DNA of 31,766 nt. Origin: Rubrolithibacter sp043763625 (GTDB lineage Bacteria > Bacteroidota > Bacteroidia > Sphingobacteriales > Sphingobacteriaceae). Both the position numbers and the translations under genes were made by a program. A model generated the notes under the pieces. The model searched no databases. It saw nothing but the letters and a program-made list of their open reading frames with translations, and was not told where the DNA came from. Each line of letters opens with the position of its first letter. Within the stretch, counting starts at the first letter, position 1. Location of the stretch: positions 1-31,766 of the forward strand of contig JAYULL010000141.1 of assembly GCA_043763625.1 (NCBI GenBank), given 5' to 3'. Below are positions 6,995 to 14,810 of the stretch, in pieces.

Positions 6995-7537
6995 ATGAGT
7001 GAAATAAAATTAGCAGAAGCGCCTCCGGGAATAGAAGGGTCAGGATTCTTTGCGACCTCTTTCGACAAAGTTATCGGGTTAGCCCGGTCTCATTCTTTAT
7101 GGCCACTACCCTTTGCTACATCATGCTGCGGAATTGAGTTTATGGCTACTATGGGATCTCATTATGATATAGCCCGCTTTGGTTCTGAGCGTCCGTCTTT
7201 TTCGCCCCGTCAAGCAGATATGCTTTTGGTGATGGGAACGATCGCAAAAAAAATGGCACCTGTTTTACGGCAAGTATATATTCAAATGGCAGAACCGCGG
7301 TGGGTTGTAGCAGTTGGAGCATGTGCATGTAGCGGAGGAATTTTTGATTCGTATTCTGTACTTCAGGGTATCGATGAAATTATACCGGTAGATGTTTATG
7401 TTCCGGGTTGTCCGCCGCGGCCTGAAGCGATATTAAGCGGAGTGCTCAAACTGCAGGAGATGGTGAGAGAAGAATCCTTACGTAGAAGGAGTTCTCCTGA
7501 ATACAATGAATTAATGGCAAAATACGGTATCCGCTAA
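6995..7537 (+). CDS. nuoB: NADH-quinone oxidoreductase subunit B
   Basis: NuoB carries the terminal 4Fe-4S cluster N2, which hands electrons to quinone. The 180-residue protein shows the four ligand segments in order: the tandem cysteines in FATSCCGIEF (Cys44, Cys45), GACACSGG (Cys110), and VPGCPPRPE (Cys139). The length is close to that of bacterial NuoB. The next gene, nuoC, starts directly after its stop codon. The spacer before it (6883-6994) has a weak 7-bp inverted repeat, GCATATT/AATATGC at 6944-6969, followed by TTTT, but nothing convincing. Confidence 0.96.
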   Translation: MSEIKLAEAPPGIEGSGFFATSFDKVIGLARSHSLWPLPFATSCCGIEFMATMGSHYDIARFGSERPSFSPRQADMLLVMGTIAKKMAPVLRQVYIQMAEPRWVVAVGACACSGGIFDSYSVLQGIDEIIPVDVYVPGCPPRPEAILSGVLKLQEMVREESLRRRSSPEYNELMAKYGIR

Positions 7538-8041
7538 ATGGGTAAAATAAGTAATCAAGAAGTACTACAAAAATTGACAGCGAGCTTCGTCGACAAAATT
7601 TCAGTTCCGGCAGAACCTTTTGGACTGTTGACGTTTGAAACCGAAAAAGAAAATATCATTGAAGTTCTAACTTTTTTGAAGGAGGATAAAGAGCTGAGAT
7701 ATAATTACCTTACTGATATAACGGGTATTCACTATCCGGATACTAACCGCCCGATCGGTGTAATTTATCATTTACACAGCCTAACTAATAATGTACGTAT
7801 TCGTATAAAAGTATTTTTAGAAGAATTTAGTTGTAAAATACCTACAGCTACTACGTTATGGCAAGGCGCAAATTGGATGGAACGAGAGACTTACGATTTC
7901 TTTGGAGTTGAGTTCGAAGGTCATCCTAATTTAGTAAGAATATTAAATGTTGACGATATGACGGTTTTCCCTATGCGAAAAGAATATCCGCTGGAAGACC
8001 CCAATCGAGTAGATAAAAAAGACTTTTTCTTCGGAAGATAA
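7538..8041 (+). CDS. nuoC: NADH-quinone oxidoreductase subunit C
   Basis: NuoC is the 30-kDa-type peripheral-arm subunit that packs against NuoD and carries no cofactor. The 167-residue protein contains the family signature WMERETYDFFGVEFEGHP (113-130) and the following segment with MRKEYPLEDPNR. It is a stand-alone NuoC, not the NuoCD fusion found in enterobacteria. It directly abuts nuoB and lies one base before nuoD, consistent with tightly coupled translation. Confidence 0.96.
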   Translation: MGKISNQEVLQKLTASFVDKISVPAEPFGLLTFETEKENIIEVLTFLKEDKELRYNYLTDITGIHYPDTNRPIGVIYHLHSLTNNVRIRIKVFLEEFSCKIPTATTLWQGANWMERETYDFFGVEFEGHPNLVRILNVDDMTVFPMRKEYPLEDPNRVDKKDFFFGR

Positions 8042-8042
8042 A

Positions 8043-9251
8043 ATGAATCATCCAAGTACTATAGTACCGGAACAACTTCAGGAAACCACCACGCTTAATT
8101 TGGGGCCAACTCATCCGGCAACTCATGGAGTTTTTCAAAATATTTTAGAAATGGATGGTGAACGTATAATAAGCGGCGTTTCTACCATTGGTTATATCCA
8201 CCGAGCATTTGAAAAGATTGCCGAGCACAGGCCGTTTTATCAAATTACTCCGTTAACGGATCGTCTTAACTATTGCTCATCGCCTATAAATAATATGGGA
8301 TGGCACATGACGGTTGAGAAGCTTTTGGGAATTCAAACTCCAAAACGAGTGGATTATCTACGAGTGATTATAATGGAGCTGGCTCGTATTTCCGATCATC
8401 TTATTTGTAACGGAATTTTGGGCGTAGATACCGGTGCCTATTCCGGCTTTTTATACTTAATGGAAGAGCGGGAGCATATTTATGAGGTTTACGAGGAAAT
8501 ATGCGGAGCTCGCTTAACAACAAACATTGGAAGAATTGGCGGGTTTGAGCGTGATTGGAACGAGGCGGCTTTTGCTAAACTTAATAAGTTTTTGAAAAAC
8601 TTTCCTCCGATTTTAAAAGAGTTTGAAGAGTTGTTTAACAGAAACAGAATTTTTATAGATCGTACTTCCGGTGTTGGCGCTGTTGACCCGGAAACTGCTT
8701 TAAATTACAGTTGGAGCGGTCCTATTCTTCGCGCTACAGGTGTTGATTACGATGTTCGTGTTAATGAGCCTTATTCTTCTTACGAGGATTTTGATTTTGA
8801 AATCCCGGTAGGAACTTCCGGCGATGTGTACGATCGGTTTATTGTTCGTAACGAAGAGATGTGGCAAAGCGTAAGGATTATAGAACAAGCTTTGAAAAAA
8901 TTGGAAAAGGAGCCGAAAGGTATTTTTCATGCAGACGTTCCGGAATTTTACCTCCCGCCAAAGGAGGAAGTTTACAATAACATGGAAGCACTAATCTATC
9001 ACTTTAAGATAGTGATGGGCGAGGTGGATTCCCCGAATACAGAGGTATATCATTGTGTAGAAGGGGGAAATGGAGAATTAGGTTTTTACTTGGTAAATGA
9101 TGGCGGGCGCACTCCATATCGCCTGCACTTCCGCCGCCCTAGCTTTATTAATTACCAAATGTACGCTCCTATGAGCAGCGGGATGTTTTTGTCGGATGCG
9201 ATTATTAATATGAGTAGTTTAAATGTAATTGCAGGAGAATTAGATGCTTAG
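8043..9251 (+). CDS. nuoD: NADH-quinone oxidoreductase subunit D
   Basis: NuoD is the 49-kDa subunit, related to the large subunit of NiFe hydrogenase, and forms the quinone pocket with NuoB. The 402-residue protein has NLGPTHPATHGVFQNILEMD (19-38) with the quinone-site histidines, IGYIHRAFEKIAEHRPF (47-63), and the C-terminal RPSFINYQMYAPMSSG. The length matches stand-alone NuoD proteins. Its last 8 bases overlap the start of nuoE, suggesting translational coupling. Confidence 0.97.
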   Translation: MNHPSTIVPEQLQETTTLNLGPTHPATHGVFQNILEMDGERIISGVSTIGYIHRAFEKIAEHRPFYQITPLTDRLNYCSSPINNMGWHMTVEKLLGIQTPKRVDYLRVIIMELARISDHLICNGILGVDTGAYSGFLYLMEEREHIYEVYEEICGARLTTNIGRIGGFERDWNEAAFAKLNKFLKNFPPILKEFEELFNRNRIFIDRTSGVGAVDPETALNYSWSGPILRATGVDYDVRVNEPYSSYEDFDFEIPVGTSGDVYDRFIVRNEEMWQSVRIIEQALKKLEKEPKGIFHADVPEFYLPPKEEVYNNMEALIYHFKIVMGEVDSPNTEVYHCVEGGNGELGFYLVNDGGRTPYRLHFRRPSFINYQMYAPMSSGMFLSDAIINMSSLNVIAGELDA

Positions 9252-9771
9252 TTTATCTCAAACCGAGGAAGTAATTTTTACTCCGGAACTGATAACAAAA
9301 TTTAACGAAATAGTTTCAAGATATCCGGAAGGAAAACAAAAATCGGCGTTGCTGCCCATTTTGCATTTAGTACAAGCCGAATATGGTTGGATAAGTATTC
9401 CGGCGATGGATAAGATAGCCGACTATCTTGATATACAACCAATAGAGGTTTATGAGGTAGTTACTTTTTATACTATGTTCTTTTTGAAGCCTTCCGGGAA
9501 ATATGTTTTAGAAGTTTGCCGCACCGGACCCTGTTGTTTGGTGGGCGCCGAAAAGCTAATGAAACTTATTGAAAAGAAGTTAGGCGTTAAAGAAGGCGTA
9601 GTTACCGAAGACGGATTATTCAGTTGGAGAGGAGTAGAGTGCTTAGCGGCTTGCGGAATGGCTCCGGTTTTGCAGATTGGCCCTGAATACACTTTTTATG
9701 AGAACCTTACTGAAGCTAAGGTTGATGAGTTGATAGATAGTTTAAAATTAACAACTGCCGTAATCCGGTAG
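9244..9771 (+). CDS. nuoE: NADH-quinone oxidoreductase subunit E
   Basis: NuoE is the 24-kDa-type thioredoxin-fold subunit that holds 2Fe-2S cluster N1a beside NuoF. The 175-residue protein has an N-terminal helical part with LLPILHLVQAEYGWI and the pattern EVVTFYTMFFLKP. The ligand cysteines are Cys92 and Cys97 in VCRTGPCC and Cys133 and Cys137 in VECLAACGMAPVLQI. It overlaps the end of nuoD by 8 bases and ends 17 bases before nuoF. Confidence 0.96.
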   Translation: MLSLSQTEEVIFTPELITKFNEIVSRYPEGKQKSALLPILHLVQAEYGWISIPAMDKIADYLDIQPIEVYEVVTFYTMFFLKPSGKYVLEVCRTGPCCLVGAEKLMKLIEKKLGVKEGVVTEDGLFSWRGVECLAACGMAPVLQIGPEYTFYENLTEAKVDELIDSLKLTTAVIR

Positions 9772-9788
9772 AAGAAATTGGCTGACAG

Positions 9789-11150
9789 ATGGCTCGAAAG
9801 CTATTATTAGAACATATAAACGTGCCCGGGATAAACACCTTTGATGTGTATCGACAAAGAGGAGGTTATCGCGCGGTAGAAAAAGCTTTAAAAACAATGT
9901 CTCCCGAAGATATTGTTGAAGAAGTTAAGAAATCCGGTTTACGCGGAAGAGGAGGCGCAGGTTTTCCTACAGGTATGAAGTGGAGCTTCTTAGCAAAGCC
10001 TGAAGGCAAACCCAGATATCTAGTTTGCAACGGCGATGAATCTGAACCGGGAACTTTTAAAGACCGGTACCTTATGACTTACATTCCTCATCTTTTAATT
10101 GAAGGAATGATTGTTTCAAGTTTTGCCTTAGGAGCTAAGACTTCATATATCTATTTACGGGGCGAAATGATGCCTCAAATTCGCATTCTCGAAAAAGCCA
10201 TTGCCGAAGCGAAAAATGCCGGATTTTTAGGTAAAAATATTTTAGGTACCGGTTATGATTTAGAACTTTACGTTCAACCCGGCGGCGGTGCTTACATTTG
10301 TGGTGAAGAAACGGCATTGATTGAATCGCTGGAAGGCAAAAGAGGGAACCCACGGATTAAACCTCCCTTTCCGGCAATTTCAGGTTTATATAACTGTCCC
10401 ACGGTAGTTAATAATGTAGAATCTATTGCAGCTACAGTTCCGATTATTAATGATGGCGGAAACGAGTATGCAAAAGTTGGAGTCGGCCGTAGTACCGGAA
10501 CTAAATTAATTTCTGCATCCGGAAATTTAAATAAACCCGGAGTTTACGAAATTGAGTTAGGTGTTACTGTAGAAGAATTTATTTATTCTGATGAGTATTG
10601 CGGAGGAATTGCAAGCGGAAAAAGCTTAAAAGCAGTAGTTGCGGGAGGATCTTCAGTTCCGATTTTGCCTGCTAATCTTATATTAAAAACAGCAACCGGC
10701 GAAAGTCGCTTAATGAGCTACGAATCCTTAGCTGAAGGTGGTTTTGCTACGGGAACGATGTTGGGCTCCGGCGGTTTTGTTGCTTTCGACGAAGATCAGT
10801 GTATTGTTCGAAACACTTGGAACTTTTCCAGATTCTATCATCACGAAAGTTGTGGTCAATGTTCGCCTTGTCGTGAAGGAACCGGATGGATGGAGAAAGT
10901 ACTTCACCGCCTGGAATACGGACACGGCAAGCTAAGTGATTTAGATCTACTCGTAGATGTAGCTAAGAAAATAGAAGGAAATACAATCTGCCCGCTCGGG
11001 GATGCTGCCGCTTGGCCCGTAGCAAGCGCTATTCGTCATTTCAGAGATGAGTTTGAATGGCACGTGACAAATTCTAAAGAAGCAATGGAACGAAATTACG
11101 GGCTTGCTCGATATGCGGATCCGTTACCAAGGCCGGAAGCAGTAGTTTGA
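9789..11150 (+). CDS. nuoF: NADH-quinone oxidoreductase subunit F (NADH and FMN binding)
   Basis: NuoF oxidises NADH with FMN and passes electrons to the cluster chain through N3. The 453-residue protein contains the flavin/NADH loop GLRGRGGAGFPTGMKWSF (50-67), the second nucleotide segment GGGAYICGEETALIESLEGK (165-184), and the 4Fe-4S motif ESCGQCSPCREG with Cys355, Cys358 and Cys361 plus Cys401 in TICPLGDAAAWP. All key residues are present. It follows nuoE by 17 bases and is followed by a 78-bp spacer with heptad repeats before nuoG. Confidence 0.97.
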   Translation: MARKLLLEHINVPGINTFDVYRQRGGYRAVEKALKTMSPEDIVEEVKKSGLRGRGGAGFPTGMKWSFLAKPEGKPRYLVCNGDESEPGTFKDRYLMTYIPHLLIEGMIVSSFALGAKTSYIYLRGEMMPQIRILEKAIAEAKNAGFLGKNILGTGYDLELYVQPGGGAYICGEETALIESLEGKRGNPRIKPPFPAISGLYNCPTVVNNVESIAATVPIINDGGNEYAKVGVGRSTGTKLISASGNLNKPGVYEIELGVTVEEFIYSDEYCGGIASGKSLKAVVAGGSSVPILPANLILKTATGESRLMSYESLAEGGFATGTMLGSGGFVAFDEDQCIVRNTWNFSRFYHHESCGQCSPCREGTGWMEKVLHRLEYGHGKLSDLDLLVDVAKKIEGNTICPLGDAAAWPVASAIRHFRDEFEWHVTNSKEAMERNYGLARYADPLPRPEAVV

Positions 11151-11200
11151 GGAAAAAGGTAAACAGACGCAAAGAGTTAACCGGTAACAGGTTTTTTTAA

Positions 11201-11228
11201 TTTTGACTTTTAACTTTTGAATTTCTGA
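11201..11228 (+). repeat. Degenerate heptad repeat abutting the nuoG start
   Basis: Four consecutive 7-mers TTTTGAC, TTTTAAC, TTTTGAA and TTTCTGA fill 11201-11228, ending exactly at the nuoG ATG. The sequence upstream holds GACGCAAAGAGTTAA (11167-11181), similar to GGACAAAGAGCTTAA before nuoI. The repeat is short and its function is unknown; it may be a remnant of a dispersed intergenic repeat or a translation leader. Confidence 0.55.
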
Positions 11229-12224
11229 ATGGTTAAGGTAAGTATAGACGGGATAACGGTAGAAGTAGAACCGGGAACGTCAATTCTGAATGCTGCAAGG
11301 CAGATAGGAGGTGAAATTGTTCCGCCGGCTATGTGCTATTATTCTAAGTTAGAGGGAACCGGCGGGAAATGTCGTACCTGTTTGGTTAAGGTTATTAAAG
11401 GATCAGAAAAAGATCCTCGACCTATGCCCAAATTGATTGCTTCATGCCGTACTGCTGTAATGGATGGGATGGAGGTTCAAAACATTACTTCGCCGGAAGT
11501 AATTGAAGCTCGAAAAGGTGTAGTTGAAATGCTGCTTATTAATCATCCTTTAGATTGCCCGGTTTGCGATCAGGCAGGAGAATGCCATCTACAAGATTTA
11601 GCGTACGAACACGGTACGGAAAGTACGCGTTATGAATTTGAGCGACGTACTTTTGATCGAATAGATATCGGCGATAAAATCCAGTTGCACATGACGCGTT
11701 GCATTTTGTGCTATCGCTGTGTTTACACGGCAGATCAGATCACTAATAATCGTGTTCACGGGATTTTAGGACGAGGAGATGCAGCGGAAATCTCAACCTA
11801 CATTGAGAAAGTTATTGATAACGATTTCTCCGGAAATGTAATTGATGTTTGCCCCGTAGGCGCCTTAACCGATAAAACGTTCCGGTTTAAACAGCGTGTT
11901 TGGTTTAGTAAGCCTGTTGAAGCTAATTGCGATTGCAAGACTTGTTCCGGCAAGGTCACGTTATGGTATAAAGGCGAAGATGTTATTCGTGTAACCGCCC
12001 GAAAAGACCAATTCGGCGAAGTAGAAGAATTTATCTGCAACACCTGCCGTTTCGATAAAAAGAAAACTAGCGATTGGGTTATTGAAGGTCCGAGAAAGAT
12101 TTCAAACAGATCTGTGATCTCGGCCAATCATTACGAAACCTTAGAACCGCTTCCTGTTGTTCCCAAAAATCCGGCATTGATCGAAGCAAATAAGGAAGAG
12201 TTTGAAAGAGCAACAAAAAATTAA
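11229..12224 (+). CDS. nuoG: NADH-quinone oxidoreductase subunit G, short form
   Basis: This gene encodes the Fe-S cluster part of NuoG in only 331 residues; enterobacterial NuoG is about 900. Ligands seen in order: 2Fe-2S N1b (Cys36, Cys48, Cys51, Cys73), the His-Cys3 cluster N5 (His106, Cys110, Cys113, Cys119 in HPLDCPVCDQAGEC), and 4Fe-4S N4 (Cys158, Cys161, Cys164, Cys208). A last Cys-rich block has CDCKTC (234-239) and ICNTC (269-273), placed like the start of the molybdopterin-type domain. The protein ends shortly after it, so the large molybdopterin-like domain is absent. The stop is followed at once by nuoH, so this is a natural short form, not a frameshift. Short NuoG is known in Bacteroidota. 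Confidence 0.93.
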   Translation: MVKVSIDGITVEVEPGTSILNAARQIGGEIVPPAMCYYSKLEGTGGKCRTCLVKVIKGSEKDPRPMPKLIASCRTAVMDGMEVQNITSPEVIEARKGVVEMLLINHPLDCPVCDQAGECHLQDLAYEHGTESTRYEFERRTFDRIDIGDKIQLHMTRCILCYRCVYTADQITNNRVHGILGRGDAAEISTYIEKVIDNDFSGNVIDVCPVGALTDKTFRFKQRVWFSKPVEANCDCKTCSGKVTLWYKGEDVIRVTARKDQFGEVEEFICNTCRFDKKKTSDWVIEGPRKISNRSVISANHYETLEPLPVVPKNPALIEANKEEFERATKN

Positions 12225-13265
12225 ATGGAATTAGCATTTGTAATAGAAAAGTTCGCTTTGATTACCGTGATTTTTGCGATTAGTTTGGGAATTGCCGCGT
12301 ACTCAACATTAGCAGAACGGAAAATTGCCGCCTTTCTTCAAGACAGGGTTGGCCCGCATCGAGCCGGTCCCGGAGGAATGTTTCAACCCATTGCCGACGG
12401 CATAAAAATGTTTTTTAAGGAAGAAATTATCCCGACAGAATCAAACCGTTTTTTATTTATTGCCGGCCCTTCGCTGGCGATTTTAACAGCTTGCATTGCC
12501 AGTGCGGTAATCCCTTGGGGACAGCAGTTGACCATCGGTGATAGAGTAATCGACCTTCAAGTAACGGATATAGACGTAGGCGTTTTATACCTTTTTGGTG
12601 TAGTTTCTTTAGGAGTTTACGGAGTTATGATTGGCGGATGGGCTTCAAATAATAAATTCTCTCTGATGGGTGCTATCCGAGCTGCGTCTCAGAATATCAG
12701 CTACGAAATCGCGATGGGTTTATCCATTATTGCGTTGCTTTTAGTAACCGGAACCTTGTCGTTGAAAGAAATAGCTGCACAGCAATCAGGGTTTTTAAAT
12801 TGGAATATTTGGTCCCAACCTTTAGGATTTTTAATATTCCTGATTTGCGCTTTCGCGGAAACTAATAGAACACCGTTTGATTTACCGGAGTGCGAAACTG
12901 AACTTGTAGGCGGGTATCATACAGAATATTCATCGATGAAATTAGGCTTTTATTTATTCGCCGAATATATCAACATGTTTATATCTTCTGCAGTAATGGC
13001 AACATTATATTTCGGAGGATACAACTTTCCTTTTATGAACGATTTAGGGCTTTCTTCAAACCTGGTCACTATAATCGGTGTAGTATTTTTCTTTGCGAAA
13101 ATATTTTTCTTTATTTTCTTTTTCATGTGGGTGCGGTGGACGGTTCCTCGTTTTCGATATGATCAATTAATGAATTTAGGATGGAAAGTTCTTATTCCTT
13201 TAGCAATCGCAAATATTTTTTTAACAGGAGTTTGGCTTACCGTAAAGGATATGTTGTTTAAATAG
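12225..13265 (+). CDS. nuoH: NADH-quinone oxidoreductase subunit H
   Basis: NuoH is the membrane subunit joining the peripheral arm to the proton-pumping arm and lining the quinone tunnel. The 346-residue protein has about eight helices. Family signatures are ERKIAAFLQDRVGPHRAGP (31-49), the loop with QPIADGIKMFFKEE, and AETNRTPFDLPECETELVGG, followed by YSSMKLGFYLFAEYINM. The ATG directly follows the nuoG stop codon. A 127-bp spacer with a heptad repeat separates it from nuoI. Confidence 0.97.
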   Translation: MELAFVIEKFALITVIFAISLGIAAYSTLAERKIAAFLQDRVGPHRAGPGGMFQPIADGIKMFFKEEIIPTESNRFLFIAGPSLAILTACIASAVIPWGQQLTIGDRVIDLQVTDIDVGVLYLFGVVSLGVYGVMIGGWASNNKFSLMGAIRAASQNISYEIAMGLSIIALLLVTGTLSLKEIAAQQSGFLNWNIWSQPLGFLIFLICAFAETNRTPFDLPECETELVGGYHTEYSSMKLGFYLFAEYINMFISSAVMATLYFGGYNFPFMNDLGLSSNLVTIIGVVFFFAKIFFFIFFFMWVRWTVPRFRYDQLMNLGWKVLIPLAIANIFLTGVWLTVKDMLFK

Positions 13266-13366
13266 TAAAAGCCGAGGACAAAGAGCTTAAAGCAAAAAAG
13301 AAAAGTTATGAATAGTATAAGTGGTGGGATAAGAAAGCGTATGAAATTTGAAATGAACCTTTCTGC

Positions 13367-13387
13367 TTTTACCTTTTACCTTTTACC
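13367..13387 (+). repeat. Perfect heptad repeat (TTTTACC) x3 just before nuoI
   Basis: TTTTACC occurs three times in tandem (13367-13373, 13374-13380, 13381-13387), preceded by the degenerate unit TTTCTGC (13360-13366). The array ends 5 bases before the nuoI ATG at 13393. The same 7-bp period and a TTTCTGN unit occur in front of nuoG. Function is unknown. Confidence 0.7.
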
Positions 13388-13392
13388 TTAAT

Positions 13393-13890
13393 ATGGAATC
13401 TTTAACCAACAGAAAAAAAGTATTAGAACAGAAACCCATGAATTTTTGGGAGCGCATTTATTTGCCTTCCATCTTCAAAGGCATGGCTATTACTTTCATG
13501 CATATGTTCAAAAAGAAGGAAACCGTTTTTTATCCTGAAGTTGAACGACCGATATCTGAAAACTGGCGAGGTTTGCATTCTCTTAAAAGAGACGAGCAAG
13601 GTAGAGAACGCTGCACTGCATGCGGCTTATGTGCTTTGGCCTGTCCGGCTGAAGCAATTACCATGATTGCATCCGAGCGAAAGAAAGGTGAAGAGCATTT
13701 GTATCGCGAAGAAAAGTATGCGGCCGTTTATGAGGTAAACATGTTACGTTGTATTTTTTGCGGTTTGTGCGAAGAAGCTTGCCCTAAAGAGGCGATTTAT
13801 TTAGACGGCCCCTATTTAACTGCAGATTATTTACGTAAAGATTTTATTTACGGCAAAGACAAATTAGTAGAAGCTCCGTTAGCACAATAA
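13393..13890 (+). CDS. nuoI: NADH-quinone oxidoreductase subunit I
   Basis: NuoI is the ferredoxin-like subunit carrying 4Fe-4S clusters N6a and N6b between NuoG and NuoB. The 165-residue protein has both motifs: CTACGLCALACP (Cys74, 77, 80, 84) and CIFCGLCEEACP (Cys120, 123, 126, 130). An amphipathic N-terminal stretch probably lies on the membrane. An alternative start at Met16 (13438) exists, but the upstream ATG directly follows the heptad array and gives a family-like N-terminus. It ends 53 bp before nuoJ, with a probable promoter between them. Confidence 0.96.
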   Translation: MESLTNRKKVLEQKPMNFWERIYLPSIFKGMAITFMHMFKKKETVFYPEVERPISENWRGLHSLKRDEQGRERCTACGLCALACPAEAITMIASERKKGEEHLYREEKYAAVYEVNMLRCIFCGLCEEACPKEAIYLDGPYLTADYLRKDFIYGKDKLVEAPLAQ

Positions 13891-13896
13891 AATTTA

Positions 13897-13904
13897 TACC
13901 TTTG
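13897..13904 (+). promoter_or_regulatory. Putative internal promoter before nuoJ, -7 box TACCTTTG
   Basis: A perfect TAnnTTTG box starts 7 bases after the nuoI stop codon and lies 39 bases before the nuoJ ATG. No TTTG is seen at the -33 place. A promoter here would let the membrane-arm genes nuoJ-N be transcribed apart from nuoA-I. Confidence 0.5.
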
Positions 13905-13943
13905 CCCCCGGTTTTTTGCACGGGCAGAGAAAATTATAGGTTA

Positions 13944-14447
13944 ATGAACGTATCCTTATTCTATTTAGTAGCCTTCTTATCAATCTTTTTTTCGCTGCTG
14001 GTTATCTTTTCGAAGAATCCCATCCATAGTGTTTTATATCTCATTATAACCTTCTTTACTTTTACCGTTCACTACATACTTCTTAACGCTCAGTTTTTAG
14101 CAATCGTTAATTTTATCGTTTACATGGGAGCTATAATGGTGCTTTTCCTGTTTGTGCTCATGCTTTTAAACCTGAATGAAGATACGGAGCCAATGAAGTC
14201 AAATTTATTGAAGATCGTAGGCGTAGTTGCCGGAATGTGCCTGCTCGTCACGCTCGCCGGTTCAGTAAAAGCTTTAAACAATTCTGCTCCTGTGGTTCTG
14301 CAAAATCCAAATCTGGGGTTAGTAAAAAATCTTGGTAAAGTACTTTTTAACGAATTTTTGCTCCCTTTCGAAGTTTCGTCTCTCCTACTGCTTTCGGCAA
14401 TGGTCGGAGCAGTTTTATTGGCAAAAAAAGAACCCAAAAAAGCATAA
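13944..14447 (+). CDS. nuoJ: NADH-quinone oxidoreductase subunit J
   Basis: NuoJ is a five-helix membrane subunit of complex I whose third helix twists during coupling. From ATG 13944 the product is 167 residues. It has the family features FLSIFFSLLVIFSKNPIHSV near the start and FIVYMGAIMVLFLFVLMLLN in the third helix region, and a C-terminal helix followed by the basic tail LAKKEPKKA. A longer frame from 13902 begins right at the probable promoter box and adds a non-hydrophobic stretch unlike the family, so the internal ATG is preferred. The stop overlaps the nuoK ATG by one base. Confidence 0.93.
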   Translation: MNVSLFYLVAFLSIFFSLLVIFSKNPIHSVLYLIITFFTFTVHYILLNAQFLAIVNFIVYMGAIMVLFLFVLMLLNLNEDTEPMKSNLLKIVGVVAGMCLLVTLAGSVKALNNSAPVVLQNPNLGLVKNLGKVLFNEFLLPFEVSSLLLLSAMVGAVLLAKKEPKKA

Positions 14448-14773
14448 TGGAAACAGTCCAAGCAATACAAAGCGTTCCTATAAATCATTATATTTTATTC
14501 AGTGCTATAATTTTTACCATTGGTGTTGTAGGTGTTCTAATTCGCCGAAATGCCATTGTAATTTTTATGTCGATAGAGCTTATGCTTAACGCTGTTAATC
14601 TTTTACTTACTGCTTTTTCAGCTTATCGGGGCGATGCATCAGGGCAGGTTTTTGTATTTTTTATAATGGCTTTGGCGGCCGCCGAAGTTGCAGTAGGTCT
14701 AGCCATTATTGTGATGATTTATCGCAATACCGGTTCAATCGACATTAATGTACTGAATCGATTAAAGTGGTAA
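14447..14773 (+). CDS. nuoK: NADH-quinone oxidoreductase subunit K
   Basis: NuoK is a three-helix subunit related to MrpC that takes part in proton translocation. The 108-residue protein carries the conserved membrane glutamates: Glu44 in IFMSIELMLNAVNLL and Glu80 in MALAAAEVAVGLAIIV. Its ATG overlaps the nuoJ stop by one base (TAATG), a sign of translational coupling. A 37-bp spacer leads to nuoL. Confidence 0.96.
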   Translation: METVQAIQSVPINHYILFSAIIFTIGVVGVLIRRNAIVIFMSIELMLNAVNLLLTAFSAYRGDASGQVFVFFIMALAAAEVAVGLAIIVMIYRNTGSIDINVLNRLKW

Positions 14774-14810
14774 ACGAAAAGTTTTAAGAATTTAGATTTA
14801 ATAGCACTCC

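Noticed and set aside
11798..12127. Minus-strand 109-codon frame opposite nuoG
   Set aside because: It is antisense to the conserved Fe-S part of nuoG and lacks a recognisable product.
11229..12224. NuoG considered as a frameshifted pseudogene because it is short
   Set aside because: All cluster ligands are intact, the next gene begins at once, and short NuoG is a known form in this phylum.
13360..13387. TTTTACC repeats considered as a CRISPR array
   Set aside because: The units are 7 bp in direct tandem with no spacers, and there are no cas genes in the window.
13902..13943. Longer nuoJ beginning at 13902
   Set aside because: The added 14 residues are not hydrophobic, do not resemble the family start and overlap the promoter box.
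14332..14589. Plus-strand 85-codon frame spanning the nuoJ-nuoK junction
   Set aside because: It is out of frame with two well-supported overlapping nuo genes and encodes a composition typical of shadow frames.
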